Below, in pieces: positions 1 through 8,973 of a DNA stretch of 64,000 nt. This stretch comes from Actinomycetes bacterium (lineage in GTDB: Bacteria > Actinomycetota > Acidimicrobiia > Acidimicrobiales > RAAP-2). Under the pieces are notes generated by a model. That model saw only the letters and a program-made list of their open reading frames with translations. It did not search any database and was not told the DNA's origin. Made by a program: the position numbers and the translations under genes. The stretch is taken from positions 1-64,000 of the forward strand of contig JAJYNX010000023.1 in NCBI GenBank assembly GCA_021786095.1, read 5' to 3'. Position 1 is the stretch's first letter; each line of letters opens with the position of its first letter.

Positions 1-437
1 CACAGCCTGATGGAGGGCAGCAGAGAGGATGGCGTGGACGTTCCGGATGGTCTTGGGGGACTTCCCGGCGTCCTTCAGGGTGCCGTAGAGGTCGTCGAGA
101 TGCTTCGCCGTAAGCTGGTGGAGCTTGACCTTCCCGAGCCGGGGACGGATGGTCCCGTTGACCTGGGAGGAGTAGTTACGGACCGTCGTCGGGGAGAGGT
201 CGAGGCGTTCGCACTCCTCAAGCCAGCGGTCGAGGAACTGGCCGACCGTGACGCCCATGCCGTCGGTGCGGCCGGGGGCCTGATGGTCCACGAGGTCCCG
301 GAGGGCAGCGTCGGCTGCCCGGGCACCACCGTGAACGTCTTCGAGACCTGGTGGCGCTTGCCGGCCTCCGGGTCGTAGCCGAGCGAGACCCGTAGCCCCC
401 AGACCCCTGGACGCAGCTCGCGCTTCGATCCACGCAT
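1..437 (-). pseudogene. Tyrosine recombinase/integrase, N-terminal part, frameshifted and cut by the window edge
   Basis: Minus-strand ATG at 437 gives MRGSKRELRPGVWGLRVSLGYDPEAGKRHQVSKTFTV; after a -1 shift near 311-335 the next frame reads GARAADAALRDLVDHQAPGRTDGMGVTVGQFLDRWLEECERLDLSPTTVRNYSSQVNGTIRPRLGKVKLHQLTAKHLDDLYGTLKDAGKSPKTIRNVHAILSAALHQAV, typical of integrase arm- and core-binding domains. Confidence 0.8.
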
Positions 438-548
438 ATCGGCATCGTAGCGGTGGGATGTGACGGGATTGGTGAGATTCCGGTGGGACGCGATCCCGGG
501 CAGCAGAAGGGCCGGTGCTCTCACACCGGCCCTGACCTGCACTTTCTC

Positions 549-625
<77 letters not shown>

Positions 626-741
626 GTGGACACTTCAGTATAGTCGGCTGGCCCTCACCCCACCACTCGACATCCACGATCCATCGGCCTCCGAAGTCCC
701 GAGACCACCCGCACACCGCCACGCCAGATGCGCAGCGCCCG

Positions 742-1395
742 CTACCCCGTGATCAGCCCCATCTCCGCCATCACGCGCTCGATCTCCTTCACCGCCTGCT
801 CGGGAGAGAGGCGTGTCGAGTCGATTCTCACCTCGGGCGAGAGCGGTTCCTCGTAGGGGGAGTCGATACCGGTAAAGTGCGCCAGGCGGCCCTCGCGCGC
901 CATGCGGTACAGGCCTTTGGTGTCGCGCAACTCGGCCACCTCGAGTGGGGTGTCAACGTGGACCTCGACGAAGCGACCCGGCGTGATCAGGCTACGCGCG
1001 AAGTCGCGACCCTCGCGGAAGGGGGAGATCGCGGCCACGATCACACTGGTTCCCGCACTCACCAGGATCCTCGTCACCTCCGAGATCCGACGAATGCTCT
1101 CCACCCGCGCGTCGTCGTCGTAGCCGAGATCACGATTGAGGCCCCGACGGATCTGATCACCGTCGAGGTTGTGCAGAGGCACCGTCCGTGCGCGCAGCGC
1201 CTCCTCGAGCGCGGCGGCGATGGTGGACTTGCCCGCTCCGGAGATGCCGGTGAACCAGACGACGAAGGCGTCGGCCCCGCGATCGAGCGGGTAGAGAGGG
1301 CGGCCAGCGTAGTCCATCGTGCACGTGAGCCGTCGGGCGGCCTCTCCCCTTCCGTCCTCGGCGAGCCACCGACTGACCCGCGCAGAGCACTCCAA
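742..1395 (-). CDS. cysC: Adenylyl-sulfate (APS) kinase
   Basis: P-loop VVWFTGISGAGKSTIAAALEEAL and FVEVHVDTPLEVAELRDTKGLY motifs; the start may be the internal ATG at about 1317 (MDYAGRP). Confidence 0.9.
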   Translation of the reverse strand: MECSARVSRWLAEDGRGEAARRLTCTMDYAGRPLYPLDRGADAFVVWFTGISGAGKSTIAAALEEALRARTVPLHNLDGDQIRRGLNRDLGYDDDARVESIRRISEVTRILVSAGTSVIVAAISPFREGRDFARSLITPGRFVEVHVDTPLEVAELRDTKGLYRMAREGRLAHFTGIDSPYEEPLSPEVRIDSTRLSPEQAVKEIERVMAEMGLITG

Positions 1396-1428
1396 TCTAG
1401 TGGAAGGGCACCACGCCGCGGGCCTCGA

Positions 1429-2433
1429 TCAGCGCCCGCGACCCGCCAGGCGGTCCCACCGACTCGCCGAACGGACCTGGCGCACCTCCTCGAGCGCCGC
1501 GAGAGCGGCCTCCATCTCGCGGCGCAATTCCGCACTCTGGGCCCGCAGAGCCTCGTTGTCGCGGACCACCTCGTCGCGTTGCGACTCGACGACGGCCACC
1601 CGCGCCTCAGCGCTCTGGCGCACCGTGCGGCGCTCGTCGAGCAGCGCCGCCTCCCACCATCCCGCACTGGGCGGGGCGCCAGCCGTGAAACTGTCGTGAC
1701 GTCCGCACAGACCGGCCACGAAACCGTCGAAGGCGCGGATCTCCTCCGGTGGCGTCGCCAGCGGACCCTCGCCCGGATGGGTGTCGCGGCGCAGGTCGGG
1801 CTTGACGCGCGCCGCCGCGCTGGCCTCGTCGACGTCAGCGTCGACCTCGCCCCAGTCACGCAGGCTCGCCACGATCTCACCGACCACCGCGGCCGGACGA
1901 TCGACGAGGTCGGCGTAGCGCACGACGTGCACGGGGAGTCCCTCGAGACCCTCCAGCAGCGCGCGGTTGTAGGCCGACCACAGCGCCATCGAGCTCAGCG
2001 GGGACATCGCGTCGCGCAACGCGAGGGACCACGCCACCTCCGCCGGGTCACGTACGATCACCACCGCCGCGCACCGATCGAGCAGCGCGTGGCGCCACAG
2101 AGGCAACAGGAGCGACACGCGCGGGTCCTTCATCACGAAGCGCGGTCGCGAGAACGTCGTGCCAAGCACCTCGCGAGCCCGGGACGCGAAGCCTCGCGCC
2201 GCGTACTCCTCGGCCCATCCCGGCGCCAGCAGCGGTGGTGCGTCCCAGGACCCGCCGTAGTGGGCCAACACCTCATCGTCCAGCGCGACCACCGCGCGCT
2301 GCTCGTAGTACCCGTCGGGGTTGCCCACGTCACGCGCCATGAGATCGGTGCCCGCGTCCAGTCCAGTGGCCTCGAGGACGCTCGACAGCGCCGACGTGCC
2401 CGAGCGATGCATGCCGACGACCAGAACTCCCAT
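1429..2433 (-). CDS. Sulfotransferase family protein with C-terminal coiled coil
   Basis: N-terminal PAPS-loop-like VLVVGMHRSGTSALSSVLEATGLD; next to APS kinase. Confidence 0.8.
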   Translation of the reverse strand: MGVLVVGMHRSGTSALSSVLEATGLDAGTDLMARDVGNPDGYYEQRAVVALDDEVLAHYGGSWDAPPLLAPGWAEEYAARGFASRAREVLGTTFSRPRFVMKDPRVSLLLPLWRHALLDRCAAVVIVRDPAEVAWSLALRDAMSPLSSMALWSAYNRALLEGLEGLPVHVVRYADLVDRPAAVVGEIVASLRDWGEVDADVDEASAAARVKPDLRRDTHPGEGPLATPPEEIRAFDGFVAGLCGRHDSFTAGAPPSAGWWEAALLDERRTVRQSAEARVAVVESQRDEVVRDNEALRAQSAELRREMEAALAALEEVRQVRSASRWDRLAGRGR

Positions 2434-2472
2434 GGGACGAATGTAGTTCGCCGCACGGTCGCCCCCGCCGCG

Positions 2473-5370
2473 TCAGCCCTTGGCCAGCGCCGCCTGGGCC
2501 AACTGCAGCTGGGCGTGCATCGCTTCGACGTCCGCCTGATACTGACCGAGGTGTCCCGCACCCAGGGCCGCCTGCGCCGCCGTCCAGTCCGCGGCCGCTC
2601 GCGCCAGGTAGGCCGCCACACTGGACGTCGTCGGGGCGGGCCCCGTACTGGATGGTGGCGGCGAGGTCGGCGAGGTCGGCGCGGTGATGTTGGCGCCCAG
2701 TGCCTTGGAGAGCGCGCCGGCGGCGGTCGGCGCGATGGCCACGTCCTGGTTGAACACGGCGATGACGTACTTCAACTGGGGCATCGGGTTCGAGGTGCTG
2801 GTCACGTACAGCGGGCGGATGTAGAGCACGCTCTGGTCCAGGGGCACCATGAGGTTGTTGCCCAGCAGAACCCCCGACCCGTGCTGGTCGAGCAGCGTGA
2901 TGGTCGAGCTGACCTTGGCGTTCTCCTGGATCTCGGAGTCGGCCTGAACCGGTCCGATCACCAACGCACTGCGCGGTGTCTCGTAGACGTTCAGCTGCCC
3001 GTAGTTCGAGGGGTTGGAGGTGGCCACCATGAAGGCCGTCAGCCCCTGGACCGTGGAGGAGTTCCCCGCCGGCACGTAGGCGATGGTCTCCAGCAACTGC
3101 TGCTGGTGCTGGCCGGGCAGCGCCCCCACCTGGAAGACGGGGCTCATGGGCGACAGCGACGAGGAGATGACGTTGCCCGCCGCGTCGGTCACCGTCGTCT
3201 GGGCCAGTGACTGGCTCGGCGTGCCCGCGCCGGTCGTGGGCGAGACCTCCCAGCGGTCCGACGCCGTGTAGAAGGCGCTGGCGTTGGTGATGTGGTAGCG
3301 ACCCAGCGTGGCCGCCTGGACCGAGTAGAGATCAATCGGGTAGCGCAGATGCGTGGCGATCGCGGGCGGCAACGAGCTCATGGGCAGGAACATGGTGGGA
3401 AAGGCCGCCCGGTAGGCCTGCAGGATCGGATCGTTCGGGTCCGCGGCGTAGAACTTGATCGACCCGGTGTACGCGTTGATCACGACCTTGACCGAGTCGC
3501 GTACGTAGTTGAAGCTGTAGGGAAGTCCCCCGAACGTCGTGCCCAGGTTGTCGGCGTTCTCGCTGTAGGGGTACTGGCTGGTGGTCGTGAAGCCGTCGAG
3601 CACGTACTGGATCTCGCCGTTGGCGATCACCGGGTAGGGCTGGGAGTTGAAGGAGAGGAACGGGGCCGCCTTCTTCGCCATGGCCACCACGTCGCGCACG
3701 AAGATCACCCGGCTCTTCGGCGTGATCTGGTTCGAGATCAGGAAGTTGAAGTCGCCCAGGCGCAGGGCGAAGGCCAGCCGGCTGAAGAAGCCGCCGACCG
3801 CCACGCCCCCGGTGCTGGCGTAGTGCGTCTCGACCGGCTGGCCGGCGTTGGCTCCCGAGTTGACCTGGTAGTCCAGTTCGGGCTGCTTGGTGTTCGCCAC
3901 GACCCAGCCGGGGTCGTTGATGCCGAAGTAGATGTCGGGCTGGGTCAGCACCGGCATCCCGTCGGACGAGACGGGCGGGACGTTGGACACCGCGAGGATG
4001 GGGTTGCCGGTGGCCGGGTCGACGGTGTTGGCGACCACCACCGCCGCCCCGATGCCGTGCGTGTACTGCAGGTGGAGATTCACCCAGCTGGGCGACGGCA
4101 GGTTCGAGGGGTTGAGCTGGCGCGCGCCGATCAGCACGGGCGTGAGCTTGCCGTTGATGTAGTAGCGGTCCACGGCGAGCGAGGAGAAGGTGTAGTAGGA
4201 GCGGATCGACTGGCGACGGATCACCGAGGCCAACGTGATGTTGTTGGCCGGGTCCCACAGGCGGATGTTGCCGAGCGTGGCCGCGTCGGCACTGATCTGC
4301 GCGTGACTCATGCTGGTCGCCCCGGCGAAGGAGTGGTAGACGACGTGGTCAAGTCCGAAGGCGGCGCGGGTCGCGACGATGTTGCGCTGGATGTAGGGCG
4401 CCTCGAGAGTCGCCTGAGCCGGCGAGACCTTGAGGGCCTGGAGCAGCGTCGGGTAGAGCACGCCGATCACCAGCGCCACGAACATCCAGAGCCCGACCGC
4501 CACTACGGGCAGCGACCATCCACGCGAGCGCACGTTCGCGAGCAGGATAACCGTGGCGGCCAGGGAGAGATAGAAGAGGATGGTCAGCGCGGGGATGCGG
4601 GCGTGCACGTCGGTGTAGGCGGCGCCCTGGACGTAGCCGTTGGTCGAGTTCACCAGCTCCCACTTGGCGATCACGTAGCCGGCCGCCTTCATCAGGGCGA
4701 TGCCCGCGCCGATCACCGAGAGATGCGCCTTGACCCGGGGTGCCACCCGCGGGGTGACCCGGCTCGCACGGATCCCCCCGTTGAGGAAGTGGAACCCCGC
4801 CGTGACGACGAGGATCACGACCAGTGAGACCAGCAGCCAGGTCACCACGAAGGACACGAAGGGCAGGGTGAAGACGTAGAAGCCGATGTTCTTGTGGAAG
4901 AGCGGATCGCTGGCGGGGAAGGACTGGCGGTGCGCGAAGAGGAGGTACGCGTTCCACTGCCCCGACGCGTTGAGCCCCGCCACGACGCCGAAGATGAAGG
5001 CGATCACGGCGTAGATGCGCGCCGCGTGGGGGCGAACCACGTTCTGGAAGCGCCGTACCACCTCGTCCTCGGGCTCGAAGGACAGCTCGCGGGCTCCGAA
5101 GCGGTCGGTGAGCAGGAGGTTGCCCCACAACAGGGCGAAGAAGACGGCGCCAAAGGTCAGGCCCAGGCCCACCTTCACCACGAACAACGTGGTGAAGACG
5201 CTGCCCAGTCCCACCGACGAGAACCACATCTGATCGGTCCACAGCAGGGCCAGGCTGCGCAACGACAGGAACGCGACGAGGACGATGACGACGACCAGAC
5301 CGACCCAGAAGCGACGCGAGAATCGGCCGATCCGTCGGGGACGCGCCGAGGCGTCGGTGGGGCTACGCAC
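2473..5370 (-). CDS. UPF0182 family membrane protein
   Basis: 965 aa with several N-terminal TM segments and long extracytoplasmic region (SHAQISADAATLGNIRLWDPANN...VRDSVKVVINAYTGSIKFYAADPNDPILQAYRAAFPTMF), characteristic of UPF0182. Confidence 0.93.
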   Translation of the reverse strand: MRSPTDASARPRRIGRFSRRFWVGLVVVIVLVAFLSLRSLALLWTDQMWFSSVGLGSVFTTLFVVKVGLGLTFGAVFFALLWGNLLLTDRFGARELSFEPEDEVVRRFQNVVRPHAARIYAVIAFIFGVVAGLNASGQWNAYLLFAHRQSFPASDPLFHKNIGFYVFTLPFVSFVVTWLLVSLVVILVVTAGFHFLNGGIRASRVTPRVAPRVKAHLSVIGAGIALMKAAGYVIAKWELVNSTNGYVQGAAYTDVHARIPALTILFYLSLAATVILLANVRSRGWSLPVVAVGLWMFVALVIGVLYPTLLQALKVSPAQATLEAPYIQRNIVATRAAFGLDHVVYHSFAGATSMSHAQISADAATLGNIRLWDPANNITLASVIRRQSIRSYYTFSSLAVDRYYINGKLTPVLIGARQLNPSNLPSPSWVNLHLQYTHGIGAAVVVANTVDPATGNPILAVSNVPPVSSDGMPVLTQPDIYFGINDPGWVVANTKQPELDYQVNSGANAGQPVETHYASTGGVAVGGFFSRLAFALRLGDFNFLISNQITPKSRVIFVRDVVAMAKKAAPFLSFNSQPYPVIANGEIQYVLDGFTTTSQYPYSENADNLGTTFGGLPYSFNYVRDSVKVVINAYTGSIKFYAADPNDPILQAYRAAFPTMFLPMSSLPPAIATHLRYPIDLYSVQAATLGRYHITNASAFYTASDRWEVSPTTGAGTPSQSLAQTTVTDAAGNVISSSLSPMSPVFQVGALPGQHQQQLLETIAYVPAGNSSTVQGLTAFMVATSNPSNYGQLNVYETPRSALVIGPVQADSEIQENAKVSSTITLLDQHGSGVLLGNNLMVPLDQSVLYIRPLYVTSTSNPMPQLKYVIAVFNQDVAIAPTAAGALSKALGANITAPTSPTSPPPSSTGPAPTTSSVAAYLARAAADWTAAQAALGAGHLGQYQADVEAMHAQLQLAQAALAKG

Positions 5371-5391
5371 GCCGAGAGCCTAGGGCCGATC

Positions 5392-7134
5392 TCACACCGG
5401 CACGACCGCACACGCGCATCCGGCGTGCAGCGGTGGATACGGCGAACCGCTCGGGAAGTTCTGGCCCGCCGGGCGCTCGCCCGCCGCGGCGTCCAGGGCG
5501 CAGGCGTCGCAGGGCGCGTCGTTGGGCGTGGCGTAGAAGTGGACCAATCGGCCACGCGCGGCGCTCACGACGCCGATGTGGAAGGCCCGGCGCGCGGCAT
5601 CGGTGCACAACCGCTCGACGCGCGCGCCGCGCCACTCGCGGTACGCGGTGTTGACCCGTTCGGCCGCGTCGCCGCTGCCGTCGGCCAGGATGCGCCGGCG
5701 CAGCGCCAAAACGATGGTCACGGCCAGGTCCGCGGCGCAGTCGGCCAGCGCGGGCTGGTTCACCGGCTGGGCCGACGTGCCCGACTCGTCGACGGCGAAC
5801 TGCACGCCGGCCGCGGCGGCGTCGGCCAGCGCGTCGTAGGCGGCGGCCGCGTAGCGCGCTCGTTGCTCGTGCTCGTCCTCGAGCTCGGTGGTGATGGCGC
5901 CGCTGACGCTTCGCAGGCGCTCGAGCATCACGTTCTGGTCGTCCTGCAGGGCCCGCTTGACCTTGCGGGTCAGCACGGCGAGCGATTCGTCCAGTGCCGC
6001 GTCGCGGCGATGGAAGAGCTCGCCGACCGGGGTGGCGGGCTTGGCCGGGGGCGCCTTGCGCGGCCCCGGGGCGCTGGCGCCGCGCTCCTCCAGGGTCGCG
6101 CGGCGCAGGCGCGCGAAGATCTCGTTGACCACGTCGGTCCCCGAGGCGTCGTCGGGCGCGACGGTGGGTGCGGGTACGGGTGTGGCGTCGGGTGCGGGTG
6201 CCGGTGCGGGAGCCACGCCCGGAGCGGGCTCGGGACCGGCTGCGGGCGCCACGGGAGCGGCGGACACCGACGCCTCCGCAGGCGTGGCCGTGGGCTCGGG
6301 GACCGGCGCGACCGGCACGTCGACGTCGGGGACCTGACGCAGCGGCGTACCCTGCAGCAACTCCTCCTCAGTCGGCTCGGGCGCGGCGGGGCGCAGCCGC
6401 AGCGCCTCGAGCGCCGCCGCCCGAGCGGCGTCGTCGGAGGCCAGCAGACCCTCCTGAACCTCGTCGATCTGGGCGCGCAGCGTCGAGAGGTACCCGGCCA
6501 GGTGGTCGCGCGCCGCGCGCAGCTGCTCGATCTGCAGGTGCAGGGCCTTTCGCTTGACCGCCAGATCGTTCAGCACCGTCTTGCGCGCCTCGTTGGCCTG
6601 CTCGACCAGGGCGCGGCCCTGCTCGCGCGCGCGCTGCACCAGCGCCTCGCCGTTGATCTTGCCCGAGTCGATCAGCCGCTCGGCGGCCAAGCGCGCGTCG
6701 TGGTCGATCTGGGCCGCCGTGTTCTCCGCCTCGCTCACCAGTGCGGCGGCGCGCTCCTGCGCCTCGATCAGGTGCGCGGCGCTGCGCTGCTGGCTCTCGG
6801 CGAAGAGCTGCGCACTGCGCGACTGGGCGTCGGCGGTGACCCGTCCCGCCTCCTCGTGGGCGGAGCGCAGGATTGCCGCGCTCTGTGTGCCCAGCGCCGT
6901 CGTGAGGGTGGCCTCGTCCAGCACCGGGTGCGCCGCGCGACGCTGGGCCTCGGCGAGCTGTTCCTGGAGCTCGCGCACGCGATGCTCGAGGTGACCCATC
7001 TCGCGCGACACCGCCTCCAGGTGCAGGCGCACCTCCTGGGGGTCCAGACCACCCTTGCGCACGGTGGTGAAGTTGGTGCGAACGACGTCGCTCGACGATT
7101 GGCGCGTCGTGGAGAGGATGCGGCGTTCGTCCAT
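5392..7134 (-). CDS. DivIVA-domain coiled-coil protein with C-terminal phage MuF-like Cys/His motif
   Basis: N-term NFTTVRKGGLDPQEVRLHLEAVSREMGHLEHRVRELQEQL resembles the DivI1A domain; C-term LVHFYATPNDAPCDACALDAAAGERPAGQNFPSGSPYPPLHAGCACAVVPV resembles MuF minor-head proteins. Start set to ATG 7134 from a -10 at 7142-7147. Confidence 0.65.
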   Translation of the reverse strand: MDERRILSTTRQSSSDVVRTNFTTVRKGGLDPQEVRLHLEAVSREMGHLEHRVRELQEQLAEAQRRAAHPVLDEATLTTALGTQSAAILRSAHEEAGRVTADAQSRSAQLFAESQQRSAAHLIEAQERAAALVSEAENTAAQIDHDARLAAERLIDSGKINGEALVQRAREQGRALVEQANEARKTVLNDLAVKRKALHLQIEQLRAARDHLAGYLSTLRAQIDEVQEGLLASDDAARAAALEALRLRPAAPEPTEEELLQGTPLRQVPDVDVPVAPVPEPTATPAEASVSAAPVAPAAGPEPAPGVAPAPAPAPDATPVPAPTVAPDDASGTDVVNEIFARLRRATLEERGASAPGPRKAPPAKPATPVGELFHRRDAALDESLAVLTRKVKRALQDDQNVMLERLRSVSGAITTELEDEHEQRARYAAAAYDALADAAAAGVQFAVDESGTSAQPVNQPALADCAADLAVTIVLALRRRILADGSGDAAERVNTAYREWRGARVERLCTDAARRAFHIGVVSAARGRLVHFYATPNDAPCDACALDAAAGERPAGQNFPSGSPYPPLHAGCACAVVPV

Positions 7135-7204
7135 TCCCACCAGACTACGGCGTGAGTCGACACGAAACGGGCTTCACGAGACCTCGGGGACCGGGCTGGG
7201 AGGC

Positions 7205-8326
7205 CTAGCGGGGAGGAGTGAGGCTCACCGGGCGCTGGCCGCCCACGCGGCGCAGCGCCGCGAGGGCCTGGCCGAGCGTCGTCACCCCGACCACGCGCAG
7301 TCCGGGGGTGGCGGCGGCGCGCGCCGTGGCCACCTCCACGCTCGGCACGATGAACAGGGTGGCCCCGGCACGCTGGACCGCCACGGTCTTCTCGGCCACG
7401 CCCCCGACGTCGCCCACCTGTCCCTGCGGGTCGATCGTGCCGGTCGCGGCCACCACCTGGTGGCCGGTGAGGGAGCCCGCGCTCAGCTCGTTGATCAGTG
7501 TCAGGGTCATCGCGAGCCCCGCCGACGGCCCCCCGATATTGGCGGTGTTGATCGCGATCGACCCCGGCAGGCGATAGTGCACCGCGTTCTCCAGCGAGAT
7601 GCCGAGCCACGAGTGATCCCGGCCTCGCACGCCCGGACAGCCCGAGGGCGTGATCGCGCTCGGGGGGGTCGCGGTGCGCACCGACAGCACCCGAGCCGGC
7701 GCGTAGGTGATGACCCCGCTGGCGCTCACGCGAGCGCGACGCACGTCCAGGCGCACCCGCGACCCCGGGGCGAGGAGGTGCACGGCGCCGATGAGCCCAC
7801 ACGCGCTGCGCACGGGGGTTCCCCCCACGCCCACCACGCGGTCCGCCACGCCCAGGCCGGCCTGGTACGCCGGCGAGGGATCCACCACCCCCGTCACGGT
7901 CGCCCCGACCGACTCCGACGGGATCGTCCAGCCGAGCGCGCGCAGCGCCGCCACCTGCGCCGCGGTCTTGGAGTCCGACATCTCGAGGTAGCCCTGGTTG
8001 ATCAGCTCGCTCGAAGGCACCCCCGGCTCCACCAACTCGCTCGCGCTGACGAACTGCACGTGGGACTCGAAGTGCATGATCAGCCACTGCCAGGCGCTCA
8101 GTGACTGCAGGTAGACGTCCGTCAGCATGATCGGATCGTGGTGCGGGTTCGTGCGCAATCCTCGAATCGTCACCAGCGAGGAGACGCGCGTCGCCTGGCC
8201 CGGAGTCAACGCGTAGTACGGGACGGTCCAGGCCCGCAGTCCCACCACCACGACCAGCACGATCGCGATCGCCGACAGCGCCCCGATTGAGCGACGGCGC
8301 CGGCGTGGTGGAATGGTGTCGTGCAC
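7205..8326 (-). CDS. PDZ domain-containing Lon-like (S16) protease, YlbL family
   Basis: N-terminal TM, PDZ segment, catalytic NIGGPSAGLAMTLTLINEL (Ser) and VGGVAEKTVAVQRAGATLFIVP (Lys). Confidence 0.92.
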   Translation of the reverse strand: MHDTIPPRRRRRSIGALSAIAIVLVVVVGLRAWTVPYYALTPGQATRVSSLVTIRGLRTNPHHDPIMLTDVYLQSLSAWQWLIMHFESHVQFVSASELVEPGVPSSELINQGYLEMSDSKTAAQVAALRALGWTIPSESVGATVTGVVDPSPAYQAGLGVADRVVGVGGTPVRSACGLIGAVHLLAPGSRVRLDVRRARVSASGVITYAPARVLSVRTATPPSAITPSGCPGVRGRDHSWLGISLENAVHYRLPGSIAINTANIGGPSAGLAMTLTLINELSAGSLTGHQVVAATGTIDPQGQVGDVGGVAEKTVAVQRAGATLFIVPSVEVATARAAATPGLRVVGVTTLGQALAALRRVGGQRPVSLTPPR

Positions 8327-8956
8327 AGTGAGTCCACGCTACCGGAGGCTCTCGGCGCGGCGTTGGTCGCGGCGGGGTCGCGTGAGGACCCGGCGCTCGA
8401 CGAGCTGGTGAACGCCGCCCTCTCCTCGCCCGACCCCCGCCACCGCGTGCTGGCCCTGCGCGCGCGGGCGCGGCGGGGGCGCTTGGGGGTCGCGCAGTGG
8501 CGCGCGGCACTGGGCGACCCCGACGCCGACGTACGCCGCGAGGGGCTCACCCTGCTCGCCCAGGATCCCCGCCCCCTGCCCTCGCTGGCCCGAGCGATCG
8601 TCGCCGCCCTGGAGGACTCCGATCCGCTCGTGGTCGACGCCGCGGCCTTCGCCGCGGGCGAGCGGGGCTGTCACGCCGCGCTCGACTCCCTGATCGTCGT
8701 GGCGCGCACCCACGACGACGCGCGCTGTCGCGAGGCGGCCATCGCCGCGCTGGGCAGTCTCGGCGACCGACGCGGCGTCGCGACGATCATCGCCGCCCTG
8801 GAGGACAAGGCGCCCGTGCGTCGACGCGCGATCGTCGCCCTGGCCAACGTCGAGGGTCCCGACGTCGACGCCGCGCTCGCGCGCGCCGCCACCGATCGCG
8901 ACTGGCAGGTGCGCGCGGCGGTCGAGCAGCTCGCGCGCGAGGACCGTCCGCAGTAG
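8321..8956 (+). CDS. HEAT-repeat domain protein
   Basis: Repeated DPDADVRREGLTLLAQDPR / DSDPLVVDAAAFAAGERG / DDARCREAAIAALGSLGDRRGVATIIAALEDKAPVRRRAIVAL units. Confidence 0.85.
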   Translation: MHSESTLPEALGAALVAAGSREDPALDELVNAALSSPDPRHRVLALRARARRGRLGVAQWRAALGDPDADVRREGLTLLAQDPRPLPSLARAIVAALEDSDPLVVDAAAFAAGERGCHAALDSLIVVARTHDDARCREAAIAALGSLGDRRGVATIIAALEDKAPVRRRAIVALANVEGPDVDAALARAATDRDWQVRAAVEQLAREDRPQ

Positions 8957-8973
8957 GCGACGACCCGCGCCCG

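Noticed and set aside
4894-7155. 753-aa plus-strand ORF opposite UPF0182 and the DivIVA-like gene
   Set aside because: Antisense high-GC artefact; spans the two real genes and their intergenic region.
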